In this document: in pieces, positions 43,094 through 52,953 of the stretch
How positions within the stretch are numbered: the first letter of the stretch is position 1
How the letters are laid out: each line of letters starts with the position of its first letter
Source of the DNA: Arthrobacter sp. AZCC_0090
Lineage (GTDB): Bacteria; Actinomycetota; Actinomycetes; Actinomycetales; Micrococcaceae
Length of the DNA: 64,000 nucleotides
Direction: 5' to 3'
NCBI RefSeq assembly: GCF_014207375.1
Contig: NZ_JACHEE010000016.1
Location: 28,795-92,794, forward strand
Notes under the pieces: model-generated
Database searches by the model: none
What the model was told of the DNA's origin: nothing
Seen by the model: the letters and a program-made list of their open reading frames with translations, nothing else
Made by a program: the position numbers and the translations under genes

Positions 43094-45171
43094 TTCGCCC
43101 ATTGCGGTCCGGCCAGCATGTAGCCGTCGACGGCGGTGTAGAACTTGCCGTTGATGGTCACGTTCTGGCCTGCTCGGCTCTGTCCCGCCATGGTGTCACC
43201 AAAGAATGACGCGGTGGCGAGCCCTGTCGTGCACCCGACCACCCAGGTGGAGCCGTTGGTATTATTCGTTCCCGTTTTTGCTGCCGTCGGGAACAGGGCC
43301 TGGACTTTGGGCTCAATGTAGATGCCCGAGCCATGTTTGAGGACGTCCTGGAGGACCGCGTTGACGCCCCGGGCAACCTCGGGTTTGATCGCCGCGTGGC
43401 AGGAACTTGCCTGGGCAGGCAGCCTCCCGCCGGACGGATCCGTCACGCTCACAATGGCGATCGGCGCACAGTACTTGCCGTCATTGGCGAACGTGGCAAA
43501 AGCGTTGGCCAGCACAAGGGGAGCTACCTCGGTGCCGCCGAGGAGGTTGCCCAGCTGGTGCATGTTCACTGGCGCGTTGTCCACGCCGCTGTGGAGACCC
43601 ACGGCATCCACCACTCTCTGGATACCGCAAAAGTCCAGTTGCGTTGCCTCAGCGAAGGTGGCGGTGTTGATGGAGTTGTAGAGCCCGTAGTTGACGGGCA
43701 TCGGGCGGTAATATCCCTCATCGTTGTTGCGGAGGTCGTCCGCTGTGCCCAGGCCGGCGATCTTCTGGGCCGTGCTGTAGCCGCCCAACACCTTGCCGCA
43801 ACTGTCCCTCCAAGGGAATCCGAGCGGATAAACCCTGCGCGAGGCATCCACCACCGTCGTCATGGATTTGCCCTCGTTGAGCCACTCCGTGAAAGTGAAC
43901 GGCTTCATGGCGGAACCAGGCTGGAACCCTCCGGCTCCGTTCAGGTCGTTACCGTTCGCGTCTTTGGCATCGACGTTGAAGTTGAGTTGGGTATCGAATT
44001 TTCCGGGCACCGGAAGGAATACCGTGTTCTGCGCCATGGCCAGGATTTTGCCCGAGCCGGGCTGCACCGTGACCAAGGAGGCACCCCATTTGTCCGGGTT
44101 CGCCCCGGCCGTTGCATCGACCTGCTGCTGTGCCACTGCCTGCAACCGGCTGTCCAGCGTGGTGGTGATCGTCAAGCCGCCGCTGTACAGAAGCTTTTCC
44201 CGGTCCGTGAGGGTGGCACCGTAGGCCGGGTCGTTGAGGATGAGGTGGGAGATGTAGTCGCAGAAGTACACAGCCATGTCCGCGGCGGCGCAGCCTTGCT
44301 TCCCAGGTGTGATGGCGAGTTTGAGGGGAGTCGCGACGGCGGCCGCATAGGCAGCCTGCTGGATCTTGCCCTGAGCGAGCATGTCGGACAGCACAAGGTT
44401 GCGGCGCTGGATGGAGTTGTCCGGATGGACGGAGGGGTCGAAGTAGCTGGGGCTGTTGACAAGGCCGGCGAGCAGGGCGGCCTGGGGAAGGCTGAGGTCT
44501 TTGGCGGAAACGCTGAAGAAGTGCCGTGCCGCGGCTTCGATGCCGTACGCGTCCCGGTTGAAGAACACGATATTGAGGTAACCCTCCAGGATCTGGTCCT
44601 TCGTGAACTTCTTCTCGAGTTCGACGGCGAGTTTCATTTCGCGCACTTTGTCGCCGATGGTCTTTTGGCCGCTTAGCACCACCGCTCCGGTCTGACCTGC
44701 TGCCAAGCGGGACTCGTTGAGCACATTGGTGACGTACTGCTGGGTCAGGGTGGACGCGCCCTCATTGGTGCCCTTGGTGAGGTTGGACGCTATTGCCCGG
44801 AGAATCCCTTGGGGGTCTATGCCGCCGTGCTCGTAAAAACGGCTGTCCTCGACCGCAACGATCGCTTCCTTGATGTAAGGCGACATCTGGGCGAGACCGA
44901 CCCTCACACGGTTTTCCGCATAGAAGGTGGCGATGGTCTTTCCGTCGGAACTGAGAACCTTGGTGGACTGGGACGGCGCATTGACCACCAGATCACCCGG
45001 AAGGTTGTCGAAATACTCGATCGAACCGCTCACTGCCATGCCGGCCGAAGCCACCCCGGGGACCACCAGACCAGCGGCAAGTACCCCGCAAATGGCACTC
45101 ACCACGAAGAATCCGAAGACCCTCCACAGGGTCGCGGACACACCAGTTTTCGGGTTGTTCTTCAACGCCAT
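43000..45171 (-). CDS. class A penicillin-binding protein (transglycosylase/transpeptidase)
   Basis: 723 residues from ATG 45171. One N-terminal anchor helix; GT51 domain with EDSRFYEHGGIDPQ, GASTLTQQYV and KIRELK-like REMKLAVELEKK; transpeptidase with Ser in GSAMKPFTF (SxxK), YNSINT (SxN) and KTGTNN (KTG). Builds and crosslinks peptidoglycan at the outer face of the membrane. A Pro-rich tail overlaps the TetR gene. Confidence 0.92.
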   Translation of the reverse strand: MALKNNPKTGVSATLWRVFGFFVVSAICGVLAAGLVVPGVASAGMAVSGSIEYFDNLPGDLVVNAPSQSTKVLSSDGKTIATFYAENRVRVGLAQMSPYIKEAIVAVEDSRFYEHGGIDPQGILRAIASNLTKGTNEGASTLTQQYVTNVLNESRLAAGQTGAVVLSGQKTIGDKVREMKLAVELEKKFTKDQILEGYLNIVFFNRDAYGIEAAARHFFSVSAKDLSLPQAALLAGLVNSPSYFDPSVHPDNSIQRRNLVLSDMLAQGKIQQAAYAAAVATPLKLAITPGKQGCAAADMAVYFCDYISHLILNDPAYGATLTDREKLLYSGGLTITTTLDSRLQAVAQQQVDATAGANPDKWGASLVTVQPGSGKILAMAQNTVFLPVPGKFDTQLNFNVDAKDANGNDLNGAGGFQPGSAMKPFTFTEWLNEGKSMTTVVDASRRVYPLGFPWRDSCGKVLGGYSTAQKIAGLGTADDLRNNDEGYYRPMPVNYGLYNSINTATFAEATQLDFCGIQRVVDAVGLHSGVDNAPVNMHQLGNLLGGTEVAPLVLANAFATFANDGKYCAPIAIVSVTDPSGGRLPAQASSCHAAIKPEVARGVNAVLQDVLKHGSGIYIEPKVQALFPTAAKTGTNNTNGSTWVVGCTTGLATASFFGDTMAGQSRAGQNVTINGKFYTAVDGYMLAGPQWANYMTQVGGLYPAAAFPAPPASMIGTPPTPSP

Positions 45172-45377
45172 ATTTCCAGCTATCAACCGTGCGTGATTCA
45201 AGATTACGCCGCTATTCCATGCGGCAACTAGGCCTCAAAATCCGTGGCGACACGGGCAATACGGTTATGTTGGTCACTTCCCCCGCGTGCTGGCGGGAAT
45301 CGGTGTTTTGCCGGATGCATACTGATGATGTTCGGGTGCGTGATGGGAAGGCAGGCGGTCAGCCGGTGGAGACTTCG

Positions 45378-45650
45378 ATGGCTGTTGTGAGGAGCGAGTA
45401 TTTTCCGGCGGGAGCGGTGCTCGTGGGCGTGGTTTTGTTCTGGACAATCGGCGTTCTTGGCGGTTTGTCCTGGTTGAACGGAGGGCAACCGCCCCTGGCC
45501 ATCCTCACGTGGATGATCTTCATCTATGCAGTGGTGGTGCTTTCTCCCCTCGCCGGGATCTGGGCCGCAGTGGATCTTGCCCGCCGCTGGTGGCGGAACC
45601 GCCAGACGCGCCAGCAGCAACTCGGAACGGCCGACGTCGAGTCCCTCTAA
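45378..45650 (+). CDS. small two-helix membrane protein
   Basis: 90 residues with helices VLVGVVLFWTIGVLGGL and LTWMIFIYAVVVLSPLAGIW and a basic tail (RRWWRNRQTRQQQ). GGTGGAGAC before ATG 45378 decides the start. Alone between the PBP and the dehydratase; unknown function. Confidence 0.65.
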   Translation: MAVVRSEYFPAGAVLVGVVLFWTIGVLGGLSWLNGGQPPLAILTWMIFIYAVVVLSPLAGIWAAVDLARRWWRNRQTRQQQLGTADVESL

Positions 45651-45664
45651 TCTCCCAAGTAACT

Positions 45665-45708
45665 GGCAGTTGTTGTCGTTCCCAGGGCTCATAACGACAT
45701 CTACTGCC
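45665..45708. repeat. REP-like palindrome, copy 1
   Basis: GCAGTTGTTGTCGTT and ATAACGACATCTACTGC are inverted around CCCAGGGCTC. A closely related 42-bp palindrome lies at 57640-57681. Both follow the end of a gene. Confidence 0.6.
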
Positions 45709-45805
45709 AGCACGTTGGGGTGGCCGCCCGGCGCGGGGCCGGCACGCGATAGCCTGAGGCTTGACCGCTGCCCATGATCTGCCCGAACGGAACGAGGACT
45801 TCCCC

Positions 45806-46738
45806 ATGATCACACGCGTCGACGTCGATGAAGCGGCTGCCCGGATCTCCGGGAGGATCCGGCGCACACCGGTTTTCGAGGCGGATGTGGGGACCGTACC
45901 CGGGCACTTGTGGTTCAAATGCGAGTTCATGCAACACACGGGCACGTTCAAGGCGAGGGGTGCCTTCAACCGCGTCCTGGCCAGCCGGGAACGCGGCGAG
46001 CTCAAGGACGAGGTGGGAATCGTCGTCGCTTCAGGAGGCAATGCCGGGCTGGCGAATGCCTATGCCGCAGCCCAGCTTGGTGTACCTGCAACAGTTTTTG
46101 TCCCCGAGACCGCACCGGCGGTGAAGGTCAAGAAACTCAAGGCGAGCGGGGCTACCGTGGTCCAGCGTGGAACCGAGTATGCGGAAGCATTCGAAGCCGC
46201 CCTCGACTACGCCGCGGAAACCGGCGCCGTGTACTGCCACGCCTACGACCAAGCCGAAATCGCCGCCGGGGCGGGCACCGTGGGTTCGGAACTTCTGGAA
46301 CAGCTAGGTGAAGTAGACACCATTCTGGTGGCCGTTGGCGGCGGCGGGCTCATGGCGGGAATCGCAGCCGCCGTCGAAGGACGCGCCCGGGTTGTCGGCG
46401 TCGAGCCGGACAACGCTCCCACCCTCTATTCGGCCCTGGCCGTGGGAGCACCCGTTGACGTTGCAGTCTCCGGGATCGCCGCGGATTCACTGGGCGCCCG
46501 GCAGATCGGCCGGATCGGTTTCGAGGTGGCCGTCCGGACGGGCGTCCGTACGGTCCTGGTGTCCGACGACGACATCGCCGCGGCGCGCTCGTTGCTATGG
46601 GAGCAATACAGGATCGTCGTGGAACACGGGGCAGCCGCCGCTTTCGCGGCACTGAACTCGGGAGCTTACGTCCCCGAGGTAGGAGAACGCGTGGCTGTGA
46701 TCCTTTGCGGTGCCAACACCGACCCCTCCACAGTCTGA
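45806..46738 (+). CDS. PLP-dependent threonine/serine dehydratase-like enzyme
   Basis: 310 residues. Fold type II PLP enzyme: HTGTFKARGAFNR with the Schiff-base Lys, SGGNAGLANAYAA for phosphate/carboxylate binding, VAVGGGGLMAGIA glycine loop. Deaminates hydroxy-amino acids such as threonine or serine. Length (310) suits catabolic/serine-racemase-like members without an ACT domain. GGAACGAGGA before ATG 45806. Confidence 0.87.
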   Translation: MITRVDVDEAAARISGRIRRTPVFEADVGTVPGHLWFKCEFMQHTGTFKARGAFNRVLASRERGELKDEVGIVVASGGNAGLANAYAAAQLGVPATVFVPETAPAVKVKKLKASGATVVQRGTEYAEAFEAALDYAAETGAVYCHAYDQAEIAAGAGTVGSELLEQLGEVDTILVAVGGGGLMAGIAAAVEGRARVVGVEPDNAPTLYSALAVGAPVDVAVSGIAADSLGARQIGRIGFEVAVRTGVRTVLVSDDDIAAARSLLWEQYRIVVEHGAAAAFAALNSGAYVPEVGERVAVILCGANTDPSTV

Positions 46739-46835
46739 AGAAGCCTGCCGCGGCCCTGCCGCGAGCGTTCCGGAGTTGCTAAGCTCTAGGCCAAATGCCG
46801 GGGCACGCAAAACCGCTTCACGAACGGACAGTGAC

Positions 46836-47420
46836 ATGACGCGATTGATCATCATGGGCCCTCCTGGCTCGGGCAAGGGTACCCAGGCTGAATACATCGC
46901 CAGGCATTTCGGTATTCCTGCGATTTCCACCGGAGATATTTTCCGTGCCCACGTGGGAGGCCAGACCGAACTCGGCGCAGAAGCCCGCAAGTACATGGAC
47001 AGCGGCGAATTCGTTCCGGATCACGTCACCAATGCCATGGTCCAGCAGCGGCTTGACAGTACCGACGTCCAGTCAGGGTTCCTCCTGGACGGTTACCCTC
47101 GCACCACGGCGCAAATAGAGGCACTCGATGGCATCCTGGCAGGCAACCAGCAGCGGCTTGACGCGGTGGTCGAGCTGACAGTCGACGACGACGAACTGGT
47201 GGAGCGAATGCTTCGCAGGGCGCAAGAGCAGGGCCGCAGCGATGACACGGCGCCGGTGATCCGCCGTCGGCTGGAGCTCTACCGGGATGAGACGCAGGCC
47301 GTGGTTGCGCGGTACTCCGAGCGCGGCATTGTGCTCGCCGTGGATGGTTCCGGCCAACGGGAAGAAATCACGGCCAAGGCCATTGCCGCCATTGAATCAG
47401 TGCTAGGGAAGGGATTGTGA
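46836..47420 (+). CDS. adk: adenylate kinase (short-LID form)
   Basis: 194 residues. P-loop GPPGSGKGT (8-16), AMP-site STGDIFR and LLDGYPRT, short LID around RRAQEQGRSDDTAPVIRRRL without zinc cysteines. Converts ATP + AMP to 2 ADP. The usual adk of actinobacteria lies beside secY in the ribosomal-protein cluster, so this copy away from that context may be a paralogue. Its stop overlaps the GTG start of the GH15 gene by 3 bases. Confidence 0.88.
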   Translation: MTRLIIMGPPGSGKGTQAEYIARHFGIPAISTGDIFRAHVGGQTELGAEARKYMDSGEFVPDHVTNAMVQQRLDSTDVQSGFLLDGYPRTTAQIEALDGILAGNQQRLDAVVELTVDDDELVERMLRRAQEQGRSDDTAPVIRRRLELYRDETQAVVARYSERGIVLAVDGSGQREEITAKAIAAIESVLGKGL

Positions 47421-49312
47421 ACGGTCAACCGAATACCGGCCAAAGGATCGAAGACTATGCGATGATCGGGGACCTGCACACGGCAGCCCTGGTCAGCACA
47501 GCAGGCTCGATCGACTGGCTGTGCCTTCCACGTTTCGATTCGCCCGCGTGCTTCGCCGCCCTCTTGGATTCCCCCAAGGCAGGGCGCTGGCTTCTGGCGC
47601 CTGAATCCGAGGGCATCTGCACGCGCCGCCAGTACCGGGACGGGACGCTGATCCTGGAAACGGAGTGGGAAACCGAGGAAGGGCACGTGCGGGTTGTCGA
47701 CTTCATGCCGCCGCGCGACGCCGTCGCGGACATCGTGCGGGTGGTTGAAGGGATCCGCGGGACGGTCAAGATGCGCGGGGAGCTGATCCTGAGGTTCGAC
47801 TATGGACACGTAGTGCCCTGGGTGCGCCGTGACAGGCATGGCCTCCGCGCGGTTGCCGGTCCGGACTCCGTCTACCTCAAGACCCCGGCGCCGTTGATAG
47901 GCAAGGACTTCACCACGGTCAGCGAGTTCACGGTGAACGCCGGTGACCACATCCCCTTCGTCCTGACTTGGGCGCCCAGTCACGAACGGCGGCCACGCAC
48001 GGTCGAGGCAGACATCGCGCTTGAGGACACCGCAGCATTCTGGACCGGTTGGTCCAAGCGTTGCACCGTCCGGGGGCCTTACCGGAAGGCCGTTCAGCGT
48101 TCCTTGATCACGCTGAAGGCCCTCACCTACGCGCCTACCGGGGGCATTGTTGCCGCCGCCACCACCTCGCTGCCCGAACAGCTCGGCGGACCGCGGAACT
48201 GGGACTACCGATATTGCTGGCTGCGTGATGCCACGTTGACCCTTCAAGCTTTCCTGGCCGCAGGCTATACCGAGGAGGCCAGCGCGTGGCGGGACTGGCT
48301 CTTGCGCGCAGTGGCCGGCGACCCGGCCGATCTCCAGATCATGTACAGCTTGCACGGGCGCCGGCGATTGCCCGAGACCGAACTGACGTGGCTTGCGGGA
48401 TACCAGGGTTCGCGGCCGGTGCGAATCGGGAATGCGGCAGCCGAGCAGCTCCAGTTGGACGTCTGGGGAGAGGTCCTGGACTGCCTGTCCTTGACCCGGG
48501 CATCGTTGATGACCATCGGGGATGAGTCCTGGGCTATCCAGACCGCCTTGATGCGCCACCTTGAGAGCACCTGGGACAAGCCCGACAACGGACTTTGGGA
48601 AGTACGCGGCCCGCGGCGCCACTTCGTGCACTCGAAAGTGATGGCCTGGGTTGCGGCTGACCGGATGGTCCGGGGAATCCGTGAATCCGGGATGCCCGGT
48701 CCGCTAGATCGCTGGGAGGCTTTGCGGGACACCATCCATGACGAAGTCATGACCCACGGATTCGACGCGGATCGCAATACCTTCGTCCAGTCCTACGGGA
48801 GCAAGGAGTTGGACGCGAGCCTTCTCCTCATCCCCAAAGTGGGCTTCCTGCCGCATGACGATCCGCGCGTGATCGGCACTATTGACGCCATCCAGCGTGA
48901 GCTGACGGAAGACGGTTTTGTGCTGCGCTACCGTCCGCAAGAGAGCGACGACGGACTGCCGGGTGGGGAGGGCGTCTTCCTTGCGTGTTCCTTCTGGATG
49001 GTGGACGCGCTCTTGGGGGCGGGGCGCCGCTCGGAGGCGACTGCCCTCTTCGAGAGGCTCCTGGGCCTGCGCAATGATGTGGGCCTGCTGAGCGAAGAAT
49101 GGGACGCACACGCGGGCCGCCAACTTGGTAATATGCCCCAGGCCTTCAGCCATTTCGGATTGGTGCTCAGCGCCTTGCAACTGCACCACGGCAAAGCGCA
49201 CCGCAGCAATGCCCCGATCGGGGGCGCACCGCCGTCGGGATCCTCGGCAGGATCCGCGGAAGCATCGTCCCCACAGACATCGACGGCGGCCTCAGGGGCG
49301 GCGTCGACCTGA
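47417..49312 (+). CDS. glycoside hydrolase family 15 (glucoamylase/trehalase-like)
   Basis: 631 residues from GTG 47417. N-terminal region (IEDYAMIGDLHTAALVSTAG, SIDWLCLPRFDSPACFAALL) and an alpha/alpha-toroid with GGPRNWDYRYCWLRDA, the GH15 hallmark. Intracellular (no signal), about 600 residues: the class that includes actinobacterial trehalases. Probably splits trehalose or short glucans. Ser/Ala-rich tail of ~40 residues. Overlaps the convergent MprF-like gene by 21 bp. Confidence 0.9.
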   Translation: MNGQPNTGQRIEDYAMIGDLHTAALVSTAGSIDWLCLPRFDSPACFAALLDSPKAGRWLLAPESEGICTRRQYRDGTLILETEWETEEGHVRVVDFMPPRDAVADIVRVVEGIRGTVKMRGELILRFDYGHVVPWVRRDRHGLRAVAGPDSVYLKTPAPLIGKDFTTVSEFTVNAGDHIPFVLTWAPSHERRPRTVEADIALEDTAAFWTGWSKRCTVRGPYRKAVQRSLITLKALTYAPTGGIVAAATTSLPEQLGGPRNWDYRYCWLRDATLTLQAFLAAGYTEEASAWRDWLLRAVAGDPADLQIMYSLHGRRRLPETELTWLAGYQGSRPVRIGNAAAEQLQLDVWGEVLDCLSLTRASLMTIGDESWAIQTALMRHLESTWDKPDNGLWEVRGPRRHFVHSKVMAWVAADRMVRGIRESGMPGPLDRWEALRDTIHDEVMTHGFDADRNTFVQSYGSKELDASLLLIPKVGFLPHDDPRVIGTIDAIQRELTEDGFVLRYRPQESDDGLPGGEGVFLACSFWMVDALLGAGRRSEATALFERLLGLRNDVGLLSEEWDAHAGRQLGNMPQAFSHFGLVLSALQLHHGKAHRSNAPIGGAPPSGSSAGSAEASSPQTSTAASGAAST

Positions 49313-51889
49313 CGTTCGGGGGCGTTGGGGCCAGCGAAAGATCCGGCCTGCCAGGGCCAGCCCAGCTCCGAGGTTGATCGTTGGCAGGTAGGCCCGTGCG
49401 ACGGCGGTTCCAACGGCAGGCAAGGAAGCGGCGTCCGGGTAGAGCATGTAGAGGGGTTCGTACCTGGGCTGAAACTTTGCCTTGAAGGCCAAGAGGGACC
49501 TGAACCCGTACACCGGTTCCAAAGTCGCTCCCAACCAATCGAGCAAGCGGTCAAGGCTGCCCGGAGGCCGGGATGGTGGCTTTGGCCGTGGTACTTCGGA
49601 AGGATCCTCGGCGATCCGTGCGAGGGGTGCTCCAGAGAGACTGAGGAATTCGCATCCTTCATCCTTGAGGCTGAGTGCCGCGGAAGCGATGAGGAATTCG
49701 ATGCTGGCACGGAAACCGTCGCTGCGGCGCCGCATGAAATCGAGGGTCCAGCCCACGATGTGCCCGTTGCGGTACACAGGTAACCACGACGTGACCGCGT
49801 GAACGGTGTGGCGCTGGTCGATTGCGAGCAAGCAGCGTACGTCCGGGTCATCGAGCTCGTCCAGGCTGCCCAGGGTAAACCCCATCTCGGGCATGTTCCT
49901 GTCCGCTACCCATTCTTCGGAGATTTCCTCGATCTGGAACTGGACGGAGAAAGGGGCAGAGGCAAAGCTCGTCCACTCATAGCGGATGCCCTCCTTCGCG
50001 GCACTGTTCAGGGCTGTGCGGATGTCCTGGAACTTCTTTCCCTTGAAGGAAATCGAATGCAACGGCAGGACTGTTTCCTGGGCTACCTGGGCAGAGCTCC
50101 AACCGGAAGAATCCGCATGGTCGCGCAGTTCCTGCGGCACCGAGTAGAAACACGGCGTCCACCCATTGCCCCTGCAGTGGCGGGCAAATTCAGCGAAGGC
50201 GGCGCTCATCTCGGATGTAGGTCCCACCGGGCCACCAAGCGTGAGCGCAACTCCCGCGCTGACCCGGTATGCGACAAAGGACTCCCCTGAAGCGGAGAAC
50301 CAATACATGTTTCCCGGCCAGGTGGTCATCCAGGCCAGCGAGCTGCCTTCCGACGTCTTGATGATCTTCCGCGCACGCTCGGTGCTGGCGTCGTGCCGGG
50401 TATGGGCCTGGTGGAGGAACGTCTTGAATATCAGGACACCCGCAACCGCCCAAAAGAGGACTCCGACGCCCTCGTAGACGAGGACGGCGGCTGTTCCCTC
50501 GGGGAAGAAGGCCGGAGGTACGTCCAGGACGAAGCCCAGCGGAAGGAAGCGGTCGGGGACATCCGCCAGTAGATCCGGCAAGCCTGGAACAGGGGAGAAC
50601 TCCTGGGCGAGGAGGAGCCCTGCACCGACGTAGACCACACTGAGCACAGCTGCCATGACAAGAACTTGGACGGCAAGGCGCTTGTAGGTTCCAGCCGGCG
50701 CAATGACGTGGAACAGCCGCCGGGTCGCGAGCAGGACAATGGTCAGTGCAAGAGGCAGAAGGAGCGGCAGGGCCAATGTGAGCGGCTGCGAGGAGCCTGA
50801 ACCTTCGATCGCGGCGATCCCCTCGCTTGCCCCGGTGCCAGAGGCAGTTTGCTGCAGGACTCCGGCGATGGCAATTCCGGCGAGGACGGACAGGCCTACC
50901 TGGATCAGCAGGGTCCCCACCCATGCGAATCGCCGCCCGCGACGAAGCCCATCCGCGAGCAACAGGAGGAGGAAGGACGGGAGGATGGCCATGAAGATCC
51001 CGCCGGCGCCGGCGCGCAACTGCAGCTGGGCGACCGCGCAGTCCTTCACCCGCGCGGGAGCCGCGCAGAGGGCCTGGAGCGCTTGGGGGTCTACCGGCTG
51101 GATGTTGGTGAACAGAAAGCGCAGGATGGACAGCGGCCCCACGGCATGCGGGATGAGGCCAGCGACCACCGGTCCGATCGCCGAGGCGGCAATGAGCAGC
51201 GAAAGAAGTACCCGGCCCTCGTGCCGGGTACTCACCAGGCGCCCGAATCGCGGCCGACGTCCTAACAACAGTGGGCCGAGAACCGTGCCTACCCCTGCGG
51301 CCCCGAGCCTCACGAGATCCGCGAACCCTCCGCTGTACAGGGCCAGGAGGAGCAGCAGGGCGAAGGCGGCCAGCCGGATGCGGCGCCTCCACAGTGTTGC
51401 CATGGATGCGGTCCCTGCCATGGCCGTGCCGATGATGAAAGCGCTAGGACCCATGAAGAGGTGGCTGCCCATCTCTTCCGTCCAGCTTCCCAGCAAGCCC
51501 TGTGCGATGGCCAGGAATCCGAGGGAAACCCCAACGCCCAGAATCTGGCTGGAGACGGCAGCGATTGCGTACGCGCGCCATCCCATTCGCCGCTCCAAAG
51601 GCACCCCGAGCAGCAGCACCAAGACCGTTCCAAGCACGTATTCCGGCAGGTCCCTGGCCCAGAAGGCGGAAGCCAAGACGGCCCACCAGTGATCCGGAAT
51701 AGAGTGCGGCGTCGCTGCGACGTGGAGCCGCAATTGCGCATTCGGTCCCGTGGCCAGGCTCGACGTCAGCGCGCCCAATCCCCAGAAAACGACGACAAAA
51801 CCGAAGGTGAGCTGTGCGGAGCGCAGTCTTCCAGTCCACGATCGCCGCAATTGGGCGTCCGAGAGGGACCGGGTTCCCGGCTCGTGCAC
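49292..51889 (-). CDS. MprF-type phosphatidylglycerol lysyltransferase with rhomboid-like N-terminus
   Basis: 865 residues from GTG 51889 (AAAGGA upstream). N-terminal part (to ~250) has about six helices arranged like rhomboid-type membrane proteins (LGVPLERRMGWRAYAIAAVS; HLFMGPSAFIIGTAMAG) but no Ser in the active-site position that I can identify. More helices follow to ~510, then a C-terminal DUF2156 acyl-transferase-like domain (YWFSASGESFVAYRVSAGVA, RIAEDPSEV, LLAFKAKFQPRYEPLY). Likely transfers an aminoacyl group to lipid, giving resistance to cationic peptides. Confidence 0.82.
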   Translation of the reverse strand: MHEPGTRSLSDAQLRRSWTGRLRSAQLTFGFVVVFWGLGALTSSLATGPNAQLRLHVAATPHSIPDHWWAVLASAFWARDLPEYVLGTVLVLLLGVPLERRMGWRAYAIAAVSSQILGVGVSLGFLAIAQGLLGSWTEEMGSHLFMGPSAFIIGTAMAGTASMATLWRRRIRLAAFALLLLLALYSGGFADLVRLGAAGVGTVLGPLLLGRRPRFGRLVSTRHEGRVLLSLLIAASAIGPVVAGLIPHAVGPLSILRFLFTNIQPVDPQALQALCAAPARVKDCAVAQLQLRAGAGGIFMAILPSFLLLLLADGLRRGRRFAWVGTLLIQVGLSVLAGIAIAGVLQQTASGTGASEGIAAIEGSGSSQPLTLALPLLLPLALTIVLLATRRLFHVIAPAGTYKRLAVQVLVMAAVLSVVYVGAGLLLAQEFSPVPGLPDLLADVPDRFLPLGFVLDVPPAFFPEGTAAVLVYEGVGVLFWAVAGVLIFKTFLHQAHTRHDASTERARKIIKTSEGSSLAWMTTWPGNMYWFSASGESFVAYRVSAGVALTLGGPVGPTSEMSAAFAEFARHCRGNGWTPCFYSVPQELRDHADSSGWSSAQVAQETVLPLHSISFKGKKFQDIRTALNSAAKEGIRYEWTSFASAPFSVQFQIEEISEEWVADRNMPEMGFTLGSLDELDDPDVRCLLAIDQRHTVHAVTSWLPVYRNGHIVGWTLDFMRRRSDGFRASIEFLIASAALSLKDEGCEFLSLSGAPLARIAEDPSEVPRPKPPSRPPGSLDRLLDWLGATLEPVYGFRSLLAFKAKFQPRYEPLYMLYPDAASLPAVGTAVARAYLPTINLGAGLALAGRIFRWPQRPRTSGRRRP

Positions 51890-52057
51890 GGGTTCCTTTC
51901 AACGCGCCAGAAGGATTGGGGGGCGAAACGAAATTCTTCCACACCGGCCGACCTACGAGGATAGGCCCACCTCGCCGTGACCTTTCCCTTCCCGATCCAA
52001 TAGACTCCGGCGTAGGCAAGCTGTAGGGCTGTTTCATCCATCCAGAGGAGTCCTTTC

Positions 52058-52930
52058 ATGAGAATCGCGGTAACCGGTGGAAGCGGAAAACTGGGCAAGA
52101 GCGTGGTCCGCAGGCTGACTGCCGACGGCCACGAGGTCATGAACCTGGACCGGGCCGGCGGGAGGGACCGCGGCACGGTCACAGTGGACCTCCGGAATTA
52201 CGGGCAGGTTGTGGACGTGATCCTTGGCCTGGACGACCGGCACGAAGGATTTGACGCGATCGTCCACCTCGGAGCGATCCCGGCACCGGGACTGCTTCCG
52301 GACGCCGCAACTTTCGAAAACAACATGCTCTCCACCTACAACGTCTTCCAGGCCGCGAGGAGGGCTGGGATCAAGAAGATCGTTTACGCGTCCAGCGAGA
52401 CAGTGCTGGGGCTGCCATTCGACATCGATCCTCCCTACATCCCTGTAGATGAAAAATATCCGGCACGGCCGGAAAGCACCTATTCCCTGGTGAAGCACCT
52501 CGAAGAACAAATGGCTACCGAACTCACGCGCTGGGATCCCCAGCTGAGCATTGTGGCCCTGAGGTTCTCCAACGTGATGGACCCCGAGGACTACGAAGCC
52601 TTCCCATCGTTTGACGCTGACGCCAAGCTTCGAAAGTGGAACCTCTGGGCATACATCGACGGGCGCGACGGCGCACAGGCAGTGGCGCGCGCTTTGGAGA
52701 ACGGCAAGCCCGGTTTCGAGGCGTTCATCATTGCCGCGTCGGACACGGTCATGGGCCGTTCAAGCGCCAGCCTGGCCGCCGAAGTTTTCCCGCAGGTCAA
52801 CGTGGCCAAGGACTTGGGAGAACACGAAACCATGCTGTCCATTGACAAGGCCAGACGCCTCCTGGGTTTCTCCCCGGAGCACAGTTGGCGGGACTACCAC
52901 TCGAACCGGACCACGCCCACGGAAGACTGA
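52058..52930 (+). CDS. NAD-dependent epimerase/dehydratase
   Basis: 290 residues. Extended SDR: GGSGKLGKSVVRRL (7-20), LDRAGG, VHLGAIPAPG, VYASSETVLGLPFD, catalytic Tyr/Lys in TYSLVKHLEE. GAGGAGT before ATG 52058. Substrate probably a nucleotide sugar or other sugar derivative. Alone, convergent to the pentapeptide gene. Confidence 0.88.
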   Translation: MRIAVTGGSGKLGKSVVRRLTADGHEVMNLDRAGGRDRGTVTVDLRNYGQVVDVILGLDDRHEGFDAIVHLGAIPAPGLLPDAATFENNMLSTYNVFQAARRAGIKKIVYASSETVLGLPFDIDPPYIPVDEKYPARPESTYSLVKHLEEQMATELTRWDPQLSIVALRFSNVMDPEDYEAFPSFDADAKLRKWNLWAYIDGRDGAQAVARALENGKPGFEAFIIAASDTVMGRSSASLAAEVFPQVNVAKDLGEHETMLSIDKARRLLGFSPEHSWRDYHSNRTTPTED

Positions 52931-52953
52931 GCCGGGCCGGAGGCCCAGCCGTT

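Noticed and set aside
43333..44676. 447-residue plus-strand frame opposite the penicillin-binding protein
   Set aside because: Antisense of clear SxxK, SxN and KTG motifs; no independent evidence.
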